DNA from: Paenibacillus auburnensis
GTDB taxonomy: Bacteria > Bacillota > Bacilli > Paenibacillales > Paenibacillaceae
DNA: 64,000 bases
Reading direction: 5' to 3'
Assembly: GCF_927798115.1 (NCBI RefSeq)
Contig: NZ_CAKMMG010000001.1
Span: 372,001-436,000 of the forward strand
Shown here: positions 35,472 to 43,654 of the stretch, piece after piece
Layout: each line of letters starts with the position of its first letter
Position numbering within the stretch: position 1 is the first letter of the stretch
The notes under the pieces: model-generated
What the model saw: the letters and a program-made list of their open reading frames with translations, nothing else
The model's database searches: none
Told to the model about the DNA's origin: nothing
Translations under genes and position numbers: made by a program

Positions 35472-38213
35472 TTGAATTCAAAACCGGCAACGAATGAACC
35501 CGCGGATAACGTACCCTACCATACGCTGGATCATGATGAGGTGCTCAGGCGTCTGGAATCTGCCAATAACGGGCTAACATCGGCAGAGGCTGCACAGCGG
35601 CTCGAGCGTTACGGAAAAAATATGCTTCAGGAAACAAAGACGAAGTCTTTGCTGGCAAAATTTATAGAGCAATTCAAAAATGTTATGATTTTTATCCTGC
35701 TGGCTGCTGCGATACTGTCGGGGATTTTGGGAGAATGGACGGATACGGTCATTATTTTGCTGGTCGTGATCCTAAATGCGGTGCTCGGGGTCATTCAGGA
35801 GAATAAAGCGGAACAGGCGCTGGAAGCCCTGAAAAGTATGTCTTCGCCGATGGCGAGAATCCGCCGGGACGGGCAGGTTATGGAGATCAAAAGCGAGGAA
35901 CTCGTACCAGGCGATATAGTACTGCTGGAAGCAGGGAACGTGGTGCCAGCTGACCTTAGAGTGCTGGAATCTGCGTCGCTCCAGACAGAGGAAGCGGCAC
36001 TGACCGGAGAATCCCTGCCGTCAGATAAACATGCCGGGGTACTGGAAGGGACGGATCTTGCACTCGGAGACCGAATCAATATGGCCTATATGAGTAGCAG
36101 CGTGACTTACGGCAGAGGAGTTGGAGTGGTTACGGCAACGGGAATGTCGACTGAGGTCGGCAGAATCGCGGGTTTTATAGCCCAGGCTGAACAGGATGTA
36201 ACCCCGCTGCAAAAGAAACTGGATGAGCTTGGAAAATATTTTACGTATATAATTTTGGGAGTTTGCGTTGTGATTTTTGCCGTCGGGATTCTAGAGGGCA
36301 GAGACATGCTGGATATGCTGCTCACTTCCATCTCCTTGGCTGTAGCAGCGATTCCGGAAGGCCTGCCGGCGATTGTGACGATAATTCTGGCTCTTGGTGT
36401 CCAGCGGATGGCCAAGCGCAAGGCCATTATTCGCAAGCTTCCTGCGGTGGAGACACTGGGCAGTACCGAAATCATTTGCTCCGACAAGACGGGGACGCTG
36501 ACGCTCAACCAAATGACTGTGGAGAAGCTGTATATAAACGGCCAATCTATGGAGGCCACAGATGCAGTCAAAGGTGAATCCGGAGGAGAACTGTTACTGC
36601 AGGCGATGACGCTGTGCAATGATTCCAGTATCGATGAGAGTAAGGAATCAGGAACGGGCGGGACAGACGGGAAAAAGGAAGCCAAAACCGCAAAAACGAA
36701 AAGCGGTAAAGCCATCATCGGCGACCCGACAGAGACTGCACTGGTTGATTATGCACTGAGCATCGGGGTGGATAAGCGTGAGCTGGAGAAGCAGTATCCC
36801 CGGAAAAGGGAGCTGCCTTTTGATTCCGACCGCAAGCTAATGACTACGGTCCATGAGCAGGGGCAGGGCGGGGAATTCCGAGCCTATACCAAGGGCGCAC
36901 CCGACGTGCTGCTGTCCAAGTGCAGCCATATCTACGAAGCCGGCCATGTCGTTCCCCTGACAGAGGAGCATTCCCGGCAAATTACAGCCCGCAATAAGCA
37001 GCTGGCTGACGAGGCGTTGCGCGTTTTGGCTTTTGCCTACCGTGATTACGGAGAACTTCCTGGCGAAATGACGCCGGAGAGCGCTGAGACGGAGCTTGTA
37101 TTCATCGGGCTGTGCGGGATGATTGACCCGCCGCGGGATGAGGTCCGTGATGCGGTAGCCGTCTGCCGAAAGGCTGGCATCCGTCCGGTCATGATTACCG
37201 GCGATCACAGGGATACAGCTGCGGCCATAGCCAAACGCCTGGGCATCATTGACGATGACCGCAGTGTGCTGACGGGCCGGGAACTGGATAAGATCAGTGA
37301 AGCTGATTTTGCCGAGAAGGTGACCGATTACTCTGTATATGCGCGTGTCTCACCTGAACATAAAGTGCGGATCGTCAAAGCCTGGAGGCAGAAGGGGAAG
37401 ATTGTCGCCATGACCGGAGACGGGGTGAATGATGCGCCGGCGCTGAAATCTGCGGATATCGGTGTCGGCATGGGAATCACCGGAACGGATGTGGCTAAAG
37501 GTGTCTCTGATATGGTGCTTGCCGATGATAATTTTACAACGATTGTAGTTGCTGTAGAAGAAGGGCGGAAGGTGTACAGCAATATCCGTAAAGCTATTCA
37601 GTTCCTGCTGTCCGCTAACCTCGGGGAAGTGCTGACCTTGTTCATTGCGACGATGATTGGCTGGCGCATTCTTGAGCCGATTCATATTCTCTGGATCAAT
37701 CTGGTGACGGATACCCTGCCTGCATTGGCACTGGGACTGGAGAAGGCCGGGGAAGATGTAATGAAACGGAAGCCCCGCAAGTCAAGCAGCAGCATATTTG
37801 CCGACGGAGTGGGTGCCGGTATTGTGTATCAAGGAATTATTGAAGCAGGGCTGACACTGCTGGTCTATTACTGGGCGCACACGCATTATGATGAGGGTGT
37901 TGCAGTTACGATGGCATTTGCCACCCTGGGACTGCTGCAGATTACCCATGCCTTCAATGTCAGATCCAATACCAAATCACTATTCCAGATTGGATGGTTT
38001 ACCAACCGCTTTATGCTGGGGGCATCTCTGATCTCAGGCCTGCTGCTGGTACTGGTAATTATCATACCGAGTCTGAACGAATGGTTTGGCGTGAAGCATC
38101 TGAGCGGCCTGCAATGGGGAATTGTCTGCGGTGCTGCTGTAGCTATTGTAGTGATTGTGGAAATCGTAAAGCTGTTCCTCCGGGTGAGCGGCAAAGGAAA
38201 GACCTGGGATTAA
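35472..38213 (+). CDS. second SERCA-type Ca2+-transporting P-type ATPase
   Basis: A 913-residue P-type IIA ATPase, paralogous to that at 4089-6908. TGES is in the actuator domain, the phosphorylated aspartate is D338 in CSDKTGTLT, and TGDGVNDAP is present. Ca2+-site residues: PEGLP in M4 (E296), N and E in M5 (SANLGEVLTLF), and N, T, D in M6 (ILWINLVTDTLPA). The nucleotide-binding domain has a short Gly/Thr/Lys-rich insert (about 395-415). TTG 35472 is preferred, behind GGAAGGAGCTGAGG; the TTG at 35454 lies partly upstream of that site. It is a monocistronic unit between two terminators. Confidence 0.92.
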   Translation: MNSKPATNEPADNVPYHTLDHDEVLRRLESANNGLTSAEAAQRLERYGKNMLQETKTKSLLAKFIEQFKNVMIFILLAAAILSGILGEWTDTVIILLVVILNAVLGVIQENKAEQALEALKSMSSPMARIRRDGQVMEIKSEELVPGDIVLLEAGNVVPADLRVLESASLQTEEAALTGESLPSDKHAGVLEGTDLALGDRINMAYMSSSVTYGRGVGVVTATGMSTEVGRIAGFIAQAEQDVTPLQKKLDELGKYFTYIILGVCVVIFAVGILEGRDMLDMLLTSISLAVAAIPEGLPAIVTIILALGVQRMAKRKAIIRKLPAVETLGSTEIICSDKTGTLTLNQMTVEKLYINGQSMEATDAVKGESGGELLLQAMTLCNDSSIDESKESGTGGTDGKKEAKTAKTKSGKAIIGDPTETALVDYALSIGVDKRELEKQYPRKRELPFDSDRKLMTTVHEQGQGGEFRAYTKGAPDVLLSKCSHIYEAGHVVPLTEEHSRQITARNKQLADEALRVLAFAYRDYGELPGEMTPESAETELVFIGLCGMIDPPRDEVRDAVAVCRKAGIRPVMITGDHRDTAAAIAKRLGIIDDDRSVLTGRELDKISEADFAEKVTDYSVYARVSPEHKVRIVKAWRQKGKIVAMTGDGVNDAPALKSADIGVGMGITGTDVAKGVSDMVLADDNFTTIVVAVEEGRKVYSNIRKAIQFLLSANLGEVLTLFIATMIGWRILEPIHILWINLVTDTLPALALGLEKAGEDVMKRKPRKSSSSIFADGVGAGIVYQGIIEAGLTLLVYYWAHTHYDEGVAVTMAFATLGLLQITHAFNVRSNTKSLFQIGWFTNRFMLGASLISGLLLVLVIIIPSLNEWFGVKHLSGLQWGIVCGAAVAIVVIVEIVKLFLRVSGKGKTWD

Positions 38214-38218
38214 TATGC

Positions 38219-38258
38219 AAAGAGCCTGGTGGTCCAATTACGGACTCCAGGCTCTTTT
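38219..38258. terminator. bidirectional terminator between Ca-ATPase and NlpC/P60 gene
   Basis: AAAGAGCCTGG pairs with CCAGGCTCTTT, with an inner GTCC/GGAC stem and a T-run on the plus side; the minus side also ends in several T. Confidence 0.85.
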
Positions 38259-38282
38259 ATCCTCTGTAGTGCGGTCTAAATT

Positions 38283-39215
38283 TTAAAGCACACGCTGCAT
38301 ATGCAGGATAACATTATGCCAATAGCCGGTGTCGAGCTCGCTGATCTGTACGCCGGGTTCACCCCAGGTATGGATGAATTTCCCGCCGCCGATATAAATG
38401 CCGACATGGCCTGGTACAGCGTCACTCTCAAAGCGTCCCGGCACCGTGAAGAAAATCAGGTCGCCGGTCTGCAGATCATCGCGGCTTACCCGCCGGCCGA
38501 TATTGTCCTGATCTCTAGCCAGGCGCGGAAGAGAAACGCCGAATTTCTTGAATACATGCCTTGTAAAAGAGGAGCAGTCAAATTTTTTGGTTTCCTCGTA
38601 AGAGCCGGCACCGAAATCATAAGGTACACCTAAGAACTTTTTGGCATAATCCACCAGTTCCCCGGTGTCAACATTCGAGGCACTCTGGATGCGCAGCGGT
38701 TTAGAACCATCGGAATTGCCGTTCCCCCCTGTTCCAGTGTCTTTGTCCCTCGGAGGAGCAATATTGATCTCGCCACTACTCGGATTCCAGCCCACTTCAG
38801 TCTGGAGCAGCTTGGACAGAGCGGTTGGCGTGATGTAGATTTGACCGTCCCGGCGAACCGGCGCATCCGGCAAAGTGATTTTCTCGCCTAACGAAAAGAC
38901 CTGGACTGAGTTTGGCTTTAACATGTACATCACGTCTGTGTAGCCGATTTTGGCATATCCGCCGCTGGAGGTGTCATCCTTCATCCTGTAGCCTATAGAA
39001 GCAGCCGCGGGCTTCAGCGGAATCCAGAACTTGCCTTGCTTGTCTGTAATAGTTGATTTCTCGTAATAGCTGCCTACAAAATTTCCGGCCGGATTAACAG
39101 CGTTCACTTTAGGTTTTGTATCGCTTTTGTAATATCCGCATGCGCTGCCGGTGAGGGAAAACGCCAATAGGATTGCTGCGGTGGCAACTGATTTTTTCTG
39201 TGCAGAAATTGTCAT
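38283..39215 (-). CDS. NlpC/P60 (C40) cell-wall endopeptidase with copper amine oxidase-like N-terminal domain
   Basis: A 310-residue secreted peptidase likely to cleave stem peptides of peptidoglycan. It has a basic, hydrophobic signal peptide with C26 in SLTGSAC, so it may be a lipoprotein, although the residue at -3 is Gly, not the usual Leu. Residues about 45-155 form a copper amine oxidase-like N-terminal (stalk) domain, common in Paenibacillus surface proteins, followed by a Gly/Asn-rich linker (157-172). The C-terminal NlpC/P60 domain has C214 (FDCSSF), H270 (PGHVGIY) and H282 (FIHTWG) as the probable catalytic triad. The gene is alone on the minus strand. Confidence 0.88.
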   Translation of the reverse strand: MTISAQKKSVATAAILLAFSLTGSACGYYKSDTKPKVNAVNPAGNFVGSYYEKSTITDKQGKFWIPLKPAAASIGYRMKDDTSSGGYAKIGYTDVMYMLKPNSVQVFSLGEKITLPDAPVRRDGQIYITPTALSKLLQTEVGWNPSSGEINIAPPRDKDTGTGGNGNSDGSKPLRIQSASNVDTGELVDYAKKFLGVPYDFGAGSYEETKKFDCSSFTRHVFKKFGVSLPRLARDQDNIGRRVSRDDLQTGDLIFFTVPGRFESDAVPGHVGIYIGGGKFIHTWGEPGVQISELDTGYWHNVILHMQRVL

Positions 39216-39377
39216 ATGTCACGCTCCATCTTCATACTGTAGCTTAAGTTTGCTCAGCCGGGTGTTGTTTCATCAGGTTGGACGGTGTAAATATCTTGGG
39301 TAAACTTCCTGATCCTGCAAGAAAATTCTGCAAAGATGAAGGGGTCCGCGGGAATCTGCACGGTTTGTAATATCTGG

Positions 39378-39421
39378 ATCATTCATAAATGATTGACGGA
39401 TAAACAACGTCCATATAATAT
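39378..39421 (+). promoter_or_regulatory. promoter with overlapping palindrome, upstream of the ABC importer operon
   Basis: TTGACG (39393-39398) with TAATAT 17 bp later (39416-39421), or the better TATAAT at 39414 with a 15-bp spacer. The perfect palindrome ATCATT-CATA-AATGAT (39378-39393) ends on the first base of the -35 and could be an operator. The leader of about 130 bases to the start has a TCGCTTT/AAAGCGA hairpin but no T-box or other riboswitch that I recognise. The rest of the 39216-39557 gap shows nothing clear. Confidence 0.55.
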
Positions 39422-39557
39422 TAGTTAATAGATTTGCTGTATTAAATGGGAGATTCGTGTGAACTGTCGCTTTAATGCTTTTATCTTTAAAAGCGATAAT
39501 GCTGAGTCGCTCACTTTGATGCACGCGCTGATACCGTAAATGAAAAGGGGTTATCTG

Positions 39558-40634
39558 ATGAAGAAAAAGAATATTTGGGCAGGCCTGAGCCTGTGTCTGA
39601 TGCTCGTAGCTGCTGGCTGTGGGAACAATAATGCAGCGAACACAGAAAATGCTGCTAACGCTGGGAATACACCGGCAACAACAACCAATGCCCCTGCTAA
39701 TGCCGGAGCTGGCGACGCCAAATCCTATAAAATTGCAATCTCACAATATGTGGAGCATCCTTCGCTGGATGCCACACGTGAAGGGTTCCTGGCCGCACTC
39801 AAGGACGCCGGAATCGTAGAAGGCGATAACCTTAAGGTGGATCTTGAGAATGCTCAGGCCGATCAGGCTAACAACCTGTCCATTGCACAGAAGATTGCCG
39901 GTGATAAGAATGATCTAGTACTGGCGATTGCTACACCGTCAGCCCAATCAATTGTACAGAATGTAAAAGACACCCCGATTTTGTTCGCAGCGGTTACGGA
40001 TCCGCTGGATGCCAAGATTGTCACGGACCTGGAGCATCCGGGAGGCAATGTTTCCGGTGCATCTGATACGAACCCGGAAGCGATCACCCGGCTGATGAAC
40101 TTCATTGCAACACAGTTCCCTAACGTGAAGAAGCTGGGGCTAGTGATCAATGAAGGTGAGCCCAATGCAGTCGTCATGGCTGATATTGCCAAGAAAGAGC
40201 TGGACAAACATGGCATCGAATTGGTGAAAGCGGCTATCACGAATACTTCCGAAGTGAAGCAGGCAGCAGAGTCCCTAGTCGGCCGTGTGGATGCCTTCTA
40301 TATCACCCTTGATAACTCCGTCGTGAGCGGTGTGGATGCAATCATCCAGACGGCAAATGACAACAAGATTCCATTCTTCTCGGCTGACCGCGACACCGTA
40401 GAGAAAGGCGCTTTTGCTACAGTCGGCTTTAAGTATTATGATCATGGCTACCAGGTTGGCGAAATGGCTGTAGAAGTGCTTAAGAATGGTACCAGCCCTG
40501 GAGATATGAAAGTAACGATGCAAGAGAAGCTGGACGTGATTCTTAACCTGAAGGCAGCAGCTGCCCAGGGTATTGAAGTCACAGATGCCATGAAAGCTGA
40601 AGTTGCCGATCAGGCCAGCAATATCATTCAATAA
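39558..40634 (+). CDS. ABC transporter substrate-binding lipoprotein (TrpX-like, ABC_sub_bind family)
   Basis: A 358-residue extracellular binding protein of the TrpX-like ABC_sub_bind family, which includes importers for tryptophan and other amino-acid-like substrates. The signal peptide ends in VAAGC (C21, lipid anchor), then an Asn/Ala/Thr-rich linker (about 22-55) and the periplasmic-type fold from YKIAISQYVEHPSLD. Segments LVLAIATPSAQ, TDPLDAKIV and LGLVINEGEPNA are usual for the family. ATG 39558 sits behind AAAAGGGG. Permease and ATPase follow. The substrate is unknown; the absence of a Trp T-box gives no support for tryptophan. Confidence 0.88.
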   Translation: MKKKNIWAGLSLCLMLVAAGCGNNNAANTENAANAGNTPATTTNAPANAGAGDAKSYKIAISQYVEHPSLDATREGFLAALKDAGIVEGDNLKVDLENAQADQANNLSIAQKIAGDKNDLVLAIATPSAQSIVQNVKDTPILFAAVTDPLDAKIVTDLEHPGGNVSGASDTNPEAITRLMNFIATQFPNVKKLGLVINEGEPNAVVMADIAKKELDKHGIELVKAAITNTSEVKQAAESLVGRVDAFYITLDNSVVSGVDAIIQTANDNKIPFFSADRDTVEKGAFATVGFKYYDHGYQVGEMAVEVLKNGTSPGDMKVTMQEKLDVILNLKAAAAQGIEVTDAMKAEVADQASNIIQ

Positions 40635-40702
40635 TAGTCAGACATCATTATGGGGCGATTCCCGGCGGGACGCCCCTTGCCGCTTGAGGGAGGAAGTCAC
40701 CT

Positions 40703-41629
40703 ATGTATAATTCAATGCTTGGAGCCGTCGAAATGGGCCTCTTGTATGCTTTTATGGCTTTAGGGGTTTATATTACGTTCCGGATTCTCGATTTCCCGGA
40801 TTTAACCGTGGATGGAAGCTTTACAACAGGCGGTGCAATTGCCGCTGTGATGATTACTAACGGTTATTCACCATGGCTGGCTACTCTTTGTGCGCTGGCA
40901 GGTGGAATGCTGGCCGGCATGTGTACAGGCCTGCTGCATACCAAAGGTAAGATTAACGGACTGCTGTCAGGGATTCTGATGATGATTGCGCTTTATTCGA
41001 TCAACCTGCGGATATTGGGCAAACCGAATGTTTCCCTGATGGGGGAAACTACATTATTCAGCTCGATTAACCCGCTGCTTGTAATGCCGTTTGTTGTGAT
41101 CCTGGTTAAGGTTCTAATGGATCTGTTTCTGCGGACTGACCTGGGACTCGCTCTGCGGGCAACAGGTGACAATGCACGGATGATCCGCAGCTTTGGCGTG
41201 AACACCGATACTACGACTATTCTCGGCATCAGCCTGTCGAACGGGATGGTGGCGCTCTCGGGAGCACTAATCGCCCAGTATTCCACTTTTGCCGATTCAT
41301 CTATGGGTATAGGAATGATTGTTATCGGTCTGGCTTCGGTAATTATCGGGGAAGCTATCTTTGGAGCCGGCAGCGTATTCCGGGCCACACTGGCAGCAGT
41401 TCTCGGCTCGATCGTGTACCGGATTGTTGTCGCACTGGCGCTGAGAGTTCCTTGGCTGGAGGCCTCCGATCTGAAGCTGATTACAGCAATTATTGTCATT
41501 ATCGCACTGCTGTTCCCTTCCCTTCAGCGTTATATGAAAACGAAGAGTACAGCACGCAGACGTACGGCCGAGCTTGAAGATCTGGCGCTGCGCAACAAGA
41601 AAGGGGGAGCAGCTGATGCTAAAGCTTGA
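40703..41629 (+). CDS. ABC transporter permease (BPD_transp_2 family)
   Basis: A 308-residue integral membrane permease with about eight hydrophobic segments, family of LivH/RbsC-like permeases (branched-chain amino acid/sugar type). The motifs FRILDFPDLTVDGSF (first loop) and LALRATGDNARMIRSFGVN, facing the ATPase, are typical for the TrpY-like subgroup. It lies 68 bp after the binding protein with GAGGGAGG as ribosome binding site; its last 14 bp overlap the ATPase gene, so the two are probably translationally coupled. Confidence 0.9.
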   Translation: MYNSMLGAVEMGLLYAFMALGVYITFRILDFPDLTVDGSFTTGGAIAAVMITNGYSPWLATLCALAGGMLAGMCTGLLHTKGKINGLLSGILMMIALYSINLRILGKPNVSLMGETTLFSSINPLLVMPFVVILVKVLMDLFLRTDLGLALRATGDNARMIRSFGVNTDTTTILGISLSNGMVALSGALIAQYSTFADSSMGIGMIVIGLASVIIGEAIFGAGSVFRATLAAVLGSIVYRIVVALALRVPWLEASDLKLITAIIVIIALLFPSLQRYMKTKSTARRRTAELEDLALRNKKGGAADAKA

Positions 41630-42410
41630 TAATGTCTCCAAGCTGTTCAATCCCGGCACACCGGATGAGAAAATTGCGCTGTTCGGCATTGATCTGGAGC
41701 TTCATGCCGGTGATTTCGTGACGATCATCGGAAGTAACGGAGCAGGCAAGTCTACGCTGATGAATGTGATTTCCGGCGTAATGCGGCCGGATCTGGGCGA
41801 AGCCCGGATCGATGGAAGCTCTATCAGCCACTTGCCGGAGTTCCAGCGGGCCCGCTGGATCGGGCGGGTCTTCCAGGACCCGATGGCCGGAACAGCGCCG
41901 CATATGACCATTGAAGAGAACCTGGCGATGGCTTACAAGAGGGGCCAGAAGCGAGGATTATCCTTTGGCGTGAATGCCGCCAGACGCTCTATGTTCCGCG
42001 AACAGCTGAGCCGCCTGGGGATCGGGCTGGAGAACCGGCTGCGCGCCAAAGTGGGGCTTCTGTCCGGCGGGGAGCGGCAGGCGCTGAGCCTGCTGATGGC
42101 GACCTTTACCCAGCCGCAAATTTTGCTGCTGGACGAGCACACGGCAGCGCTCGATCCTGCCCGTGCGGAACTGATTACCAAGCTGACAGAATCCATCGTC
42201 CGTGAGATGAAGCTCACGACGCTGATGGTTACCCATAACATGGAACAGGCCATCCGGCTGGGTAACCGTCTGATCATGATGGACAAAGGGTCGGTTATTC
42301 TGGATATTGATGAAGAGCGAAAGAAGGATCTGACTGTAGAACGTCTGCTTGGCGAGTTTGAAGCGATCAGCGGACACAAGCTGGCGGATGACCGGATGAT
42401 GCTTGGTTGA
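41616..42410 (+). CDS. ABC transporter ATP-binding protein (TrpZ-like)
   Basis: A 264-residue ATPase. Walker [13 protein letters not shown], the signature LSGGERQALSLLMA, Walker B ILLLDEHTAALDP (His in place of the usual Pro after the catalytic Glu, as seen in this subgroup) and the switch MVTHNMEQA are all present. ATG 41616 follows GGGGGAGCAG and overlaps the permease end; an ATG at 41574 would overlap it by 56 bp and adds unrelated residues. Third gene of the importer operon, followed by a terminator. Confidence 0.92.
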   Translation: MLKLDNVSKLFNPGTPDEKIALFGIDLELHAGDFVTIIGSNGAGKSTLMNVISGVMRPDLGEARIDGSSISHLPEFQRARWIGRVFQDPMAGTAPHMTIEENLAMAYKRGQKRGLSFGVNAARRSMFREQLSRLGIGLENRLRAKVGLLSGGERQALSLLMATFTQPQILLLDEHTAALDPARAELITKLTESIVREMKLTTLMVTHNMEQAIRLGNRLIMMDKGSVILDIDEERKKDLTVERLLGEFEAISGHKLADDRMMLG

Positions 42411-42462
42411 TGCTCGGTTAACTATACCTGAAACAGCAGCACTTACCGCTGGATACAGATCT

Positions 42463-42509
42463 AAAGACTTGAACACAGTTAAGCAATATACTGTGATTCA
42501 AGTCTTTTT
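42463..42509 (+). terminator. intrinsic terminator after the ABC importer operon
   Basis: AAAGACTTGAACACAGT pairs with ACTGTGATTCAAGTCTTT (one mismatch region) and a T-run follows. Confidence 0.88.
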
Positions 42510-42529
42510 GCTTTATAGCAGAGGCTGTA

Positions 42530-42558
42530 TTGCGAATAAATAGCTGTTAGAATAGGAT
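42530..42558 (+). promoter_or_regulatory. candidate sigma-A promoter of leader ORF and GNAT gene
   Basis: TTGCGA (42530-42535), 17-bp spacer, TAGGAT (42553-42558). The strong ribosome binding site AAGGAGG of the leader ORF begins 12 bp downstream. Confidence 0.5.
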
Positions 42559-42585
42559 AAGTAGAGTATCAAGGAGGCGGTTCCA

Positions 42586-42642
42586 ATGGCAACTTTATTA
42601 ATGCGGACAGAAATAAGAAGGATAGCGCCTGCTCGTCCATAA
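42586..42642 (+). CDS. 18-codon leader ORF upstream of GNAT gene (possible attenuation peptide)
   Basis: A short ORF starting MATLLMRTE and ending IAPARP, with an ideal AAGGAGG ribosome binding site 8 bp upstream. Codons 10-13 are ATA AGA AGG ATA, four codons that are rare in the neighbouring genes. It ends 32 bp before the acetyltransferase ATG. In the gap CCTTC-CTGAT-GAGGG can form a small hairpin that covers the GAGGG ribosome binding site of the next gene. This is the layout of a translational attenuator, but I do not recognise the peptide, and chance is not excluded. Confidence 0.45.
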   Translation: MATLLMRTEIRRIAPARP

Positions 42643-42674
42643 ACTGCGTATTTCCTTCCTGATGAGGGTCGTAC

Positions 42675-43574
42675 ATGCAAAACTATCCAATTACTAAAAT
42701 GAAGGACTTTTCCAAAGATCAAATAGATCTGATCCACAGATTGGAAGATCTATGCAAGACATTTGATTGTTCAAGCTTAAGAGTGGGCTTAGAAAGTCTT
42801 AAAGAAATTGACGGTGACGAAGCCTTTCTGTGCCATGCCGGTAATCAGATCATCGGATTCCTCAGCTGGTATACCTCGGATGGCAAGGAAGCGAATATTA
42901 ATGGTATGGTCCACCCGGACTATCGCCGCCAGGGTATATTTCGCGGATTACTGGATCATGCCTTATCAGACATGCAGGCACATAGCATCGAAACTTACCG
43001 GTTCAGGATACCATCCAATTCTGAACCGGGGATGGAGTGTATACAGCATCTAGGTGCTGACTTTGCAACGTCTGAATTTACCATGATGCTGAACCACAGA
43101 CAAGCGGCGGTCTCTTTGCATTTAGTCCACTCCATAGATCTGCGGCTCGAGCAGGCTGCCGATTTTGAGTTCATGGTTAGCTGCTCCTCGCAAGCGTTTG
43201 GCGATTCAGAATCATGGACCAGAAGTTATTTAACGCGTACGAGCGGACCGGAACGAATCACATACATTGCATTGAAGAACATGATTCCAGTCGGGATGAT
43301 CAGAATCAATTACCTGGCAACAGATCTTGCTGTCATTCATGACTTTTGTGTGCTTCCAGCATACCAGGGCAAAGGGCTCGGCGGTGAAATCCTTAGTGCG
43401 GTGGTTAAACTCTTGCTGGCTCAGAAGAATGTCCGTGTACGTCTTGGAGTCGTCACTCACAATAGGCGGGCATTAGATCTGTATCAGAGAGCAGGATTTG
43501 AGATCTCTGCGGAGTCTCATTATTATGTGATTCGGGCGACAAAATCTAATAGGTATTCAAAGCTTCCTAAATGA
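42675..43574 (+). CDS. GNAT acetyltransferase, two GNAT-like domains
   Basis: A 299-residue cytosolic protein with two GNAT-like halves. The N-terminal half has GFLSWYTSDGKEANINGMVHPDYRRQGIFRGLL-type sequence, seen as MVHPDYRRQGIFRG (acetyl-CoA loop R-R-Q-G-I-F). The C-terminal half has IHDFCVLPAYQGKGLGGEIL with a Q-G-K-G-L-G loop and the final RRALDLYQRAGFE. Tandem GNAT proteins include mycothiol synthase-like and antibiotic-modifying enzymes; I cannot tell the substrate. A leader ORF with rare codons precedes it (42586-42642). It is followed by a strong terminator and converges with araR. Confidence 0.85.
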   Translation: MQNYPITKMKDFSKDQIDLIHRLEDLCKTFDCSSLRVGLESLKEIDGDEAFLCHAGNQIIGFLSWYTSDGKEANINGMVHPDYRRQGIFRGLLDHALSDMQAHSIETYRFRIPSNSEPGMECIQHLGADFATSEFTMMLNHRQAAVSLHLVHSIDLRLEQAADFEFMVSCSSQAFGDSESWTRSYLTRTSGPERITYIALKNMIPVGMIRINYLATDLAVIHDFCVLPAYQGKGLGGEILSAVVKLLLAQKNVRVRLGVVTHNRRALDLYQRAGFEISAESHYYVIRATKSNRYSKLPK

Positions 43575-43630
43575 AGATCGCCCTGCATCCGGCCTGTTTG
43601 GCTGGGAGCAGGGCGATCTTCTTATATTTT
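43573..43630 (+). terminator. intrinsic terminator after the GNAT gene
   Basis: GAAGATCGCCCTGC (43573-43586) pairs perfectly with GCAGGGCGATCTTC (43608-43621), followed by TTATATTTT. It could also serve araR from the other side. Confidence 0.85.
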
Positions 43631-43654
43631 GGCCGAGGCGTGTGCCTGTGCAGC

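Noticed and set aside
39216..39557. T-box riboswitch expected before a TrpXYZ-like importer
   Set aside because: No T-box sequence (AGGGUGGNACCGCG-like) and no terminator/antiterminator pair.
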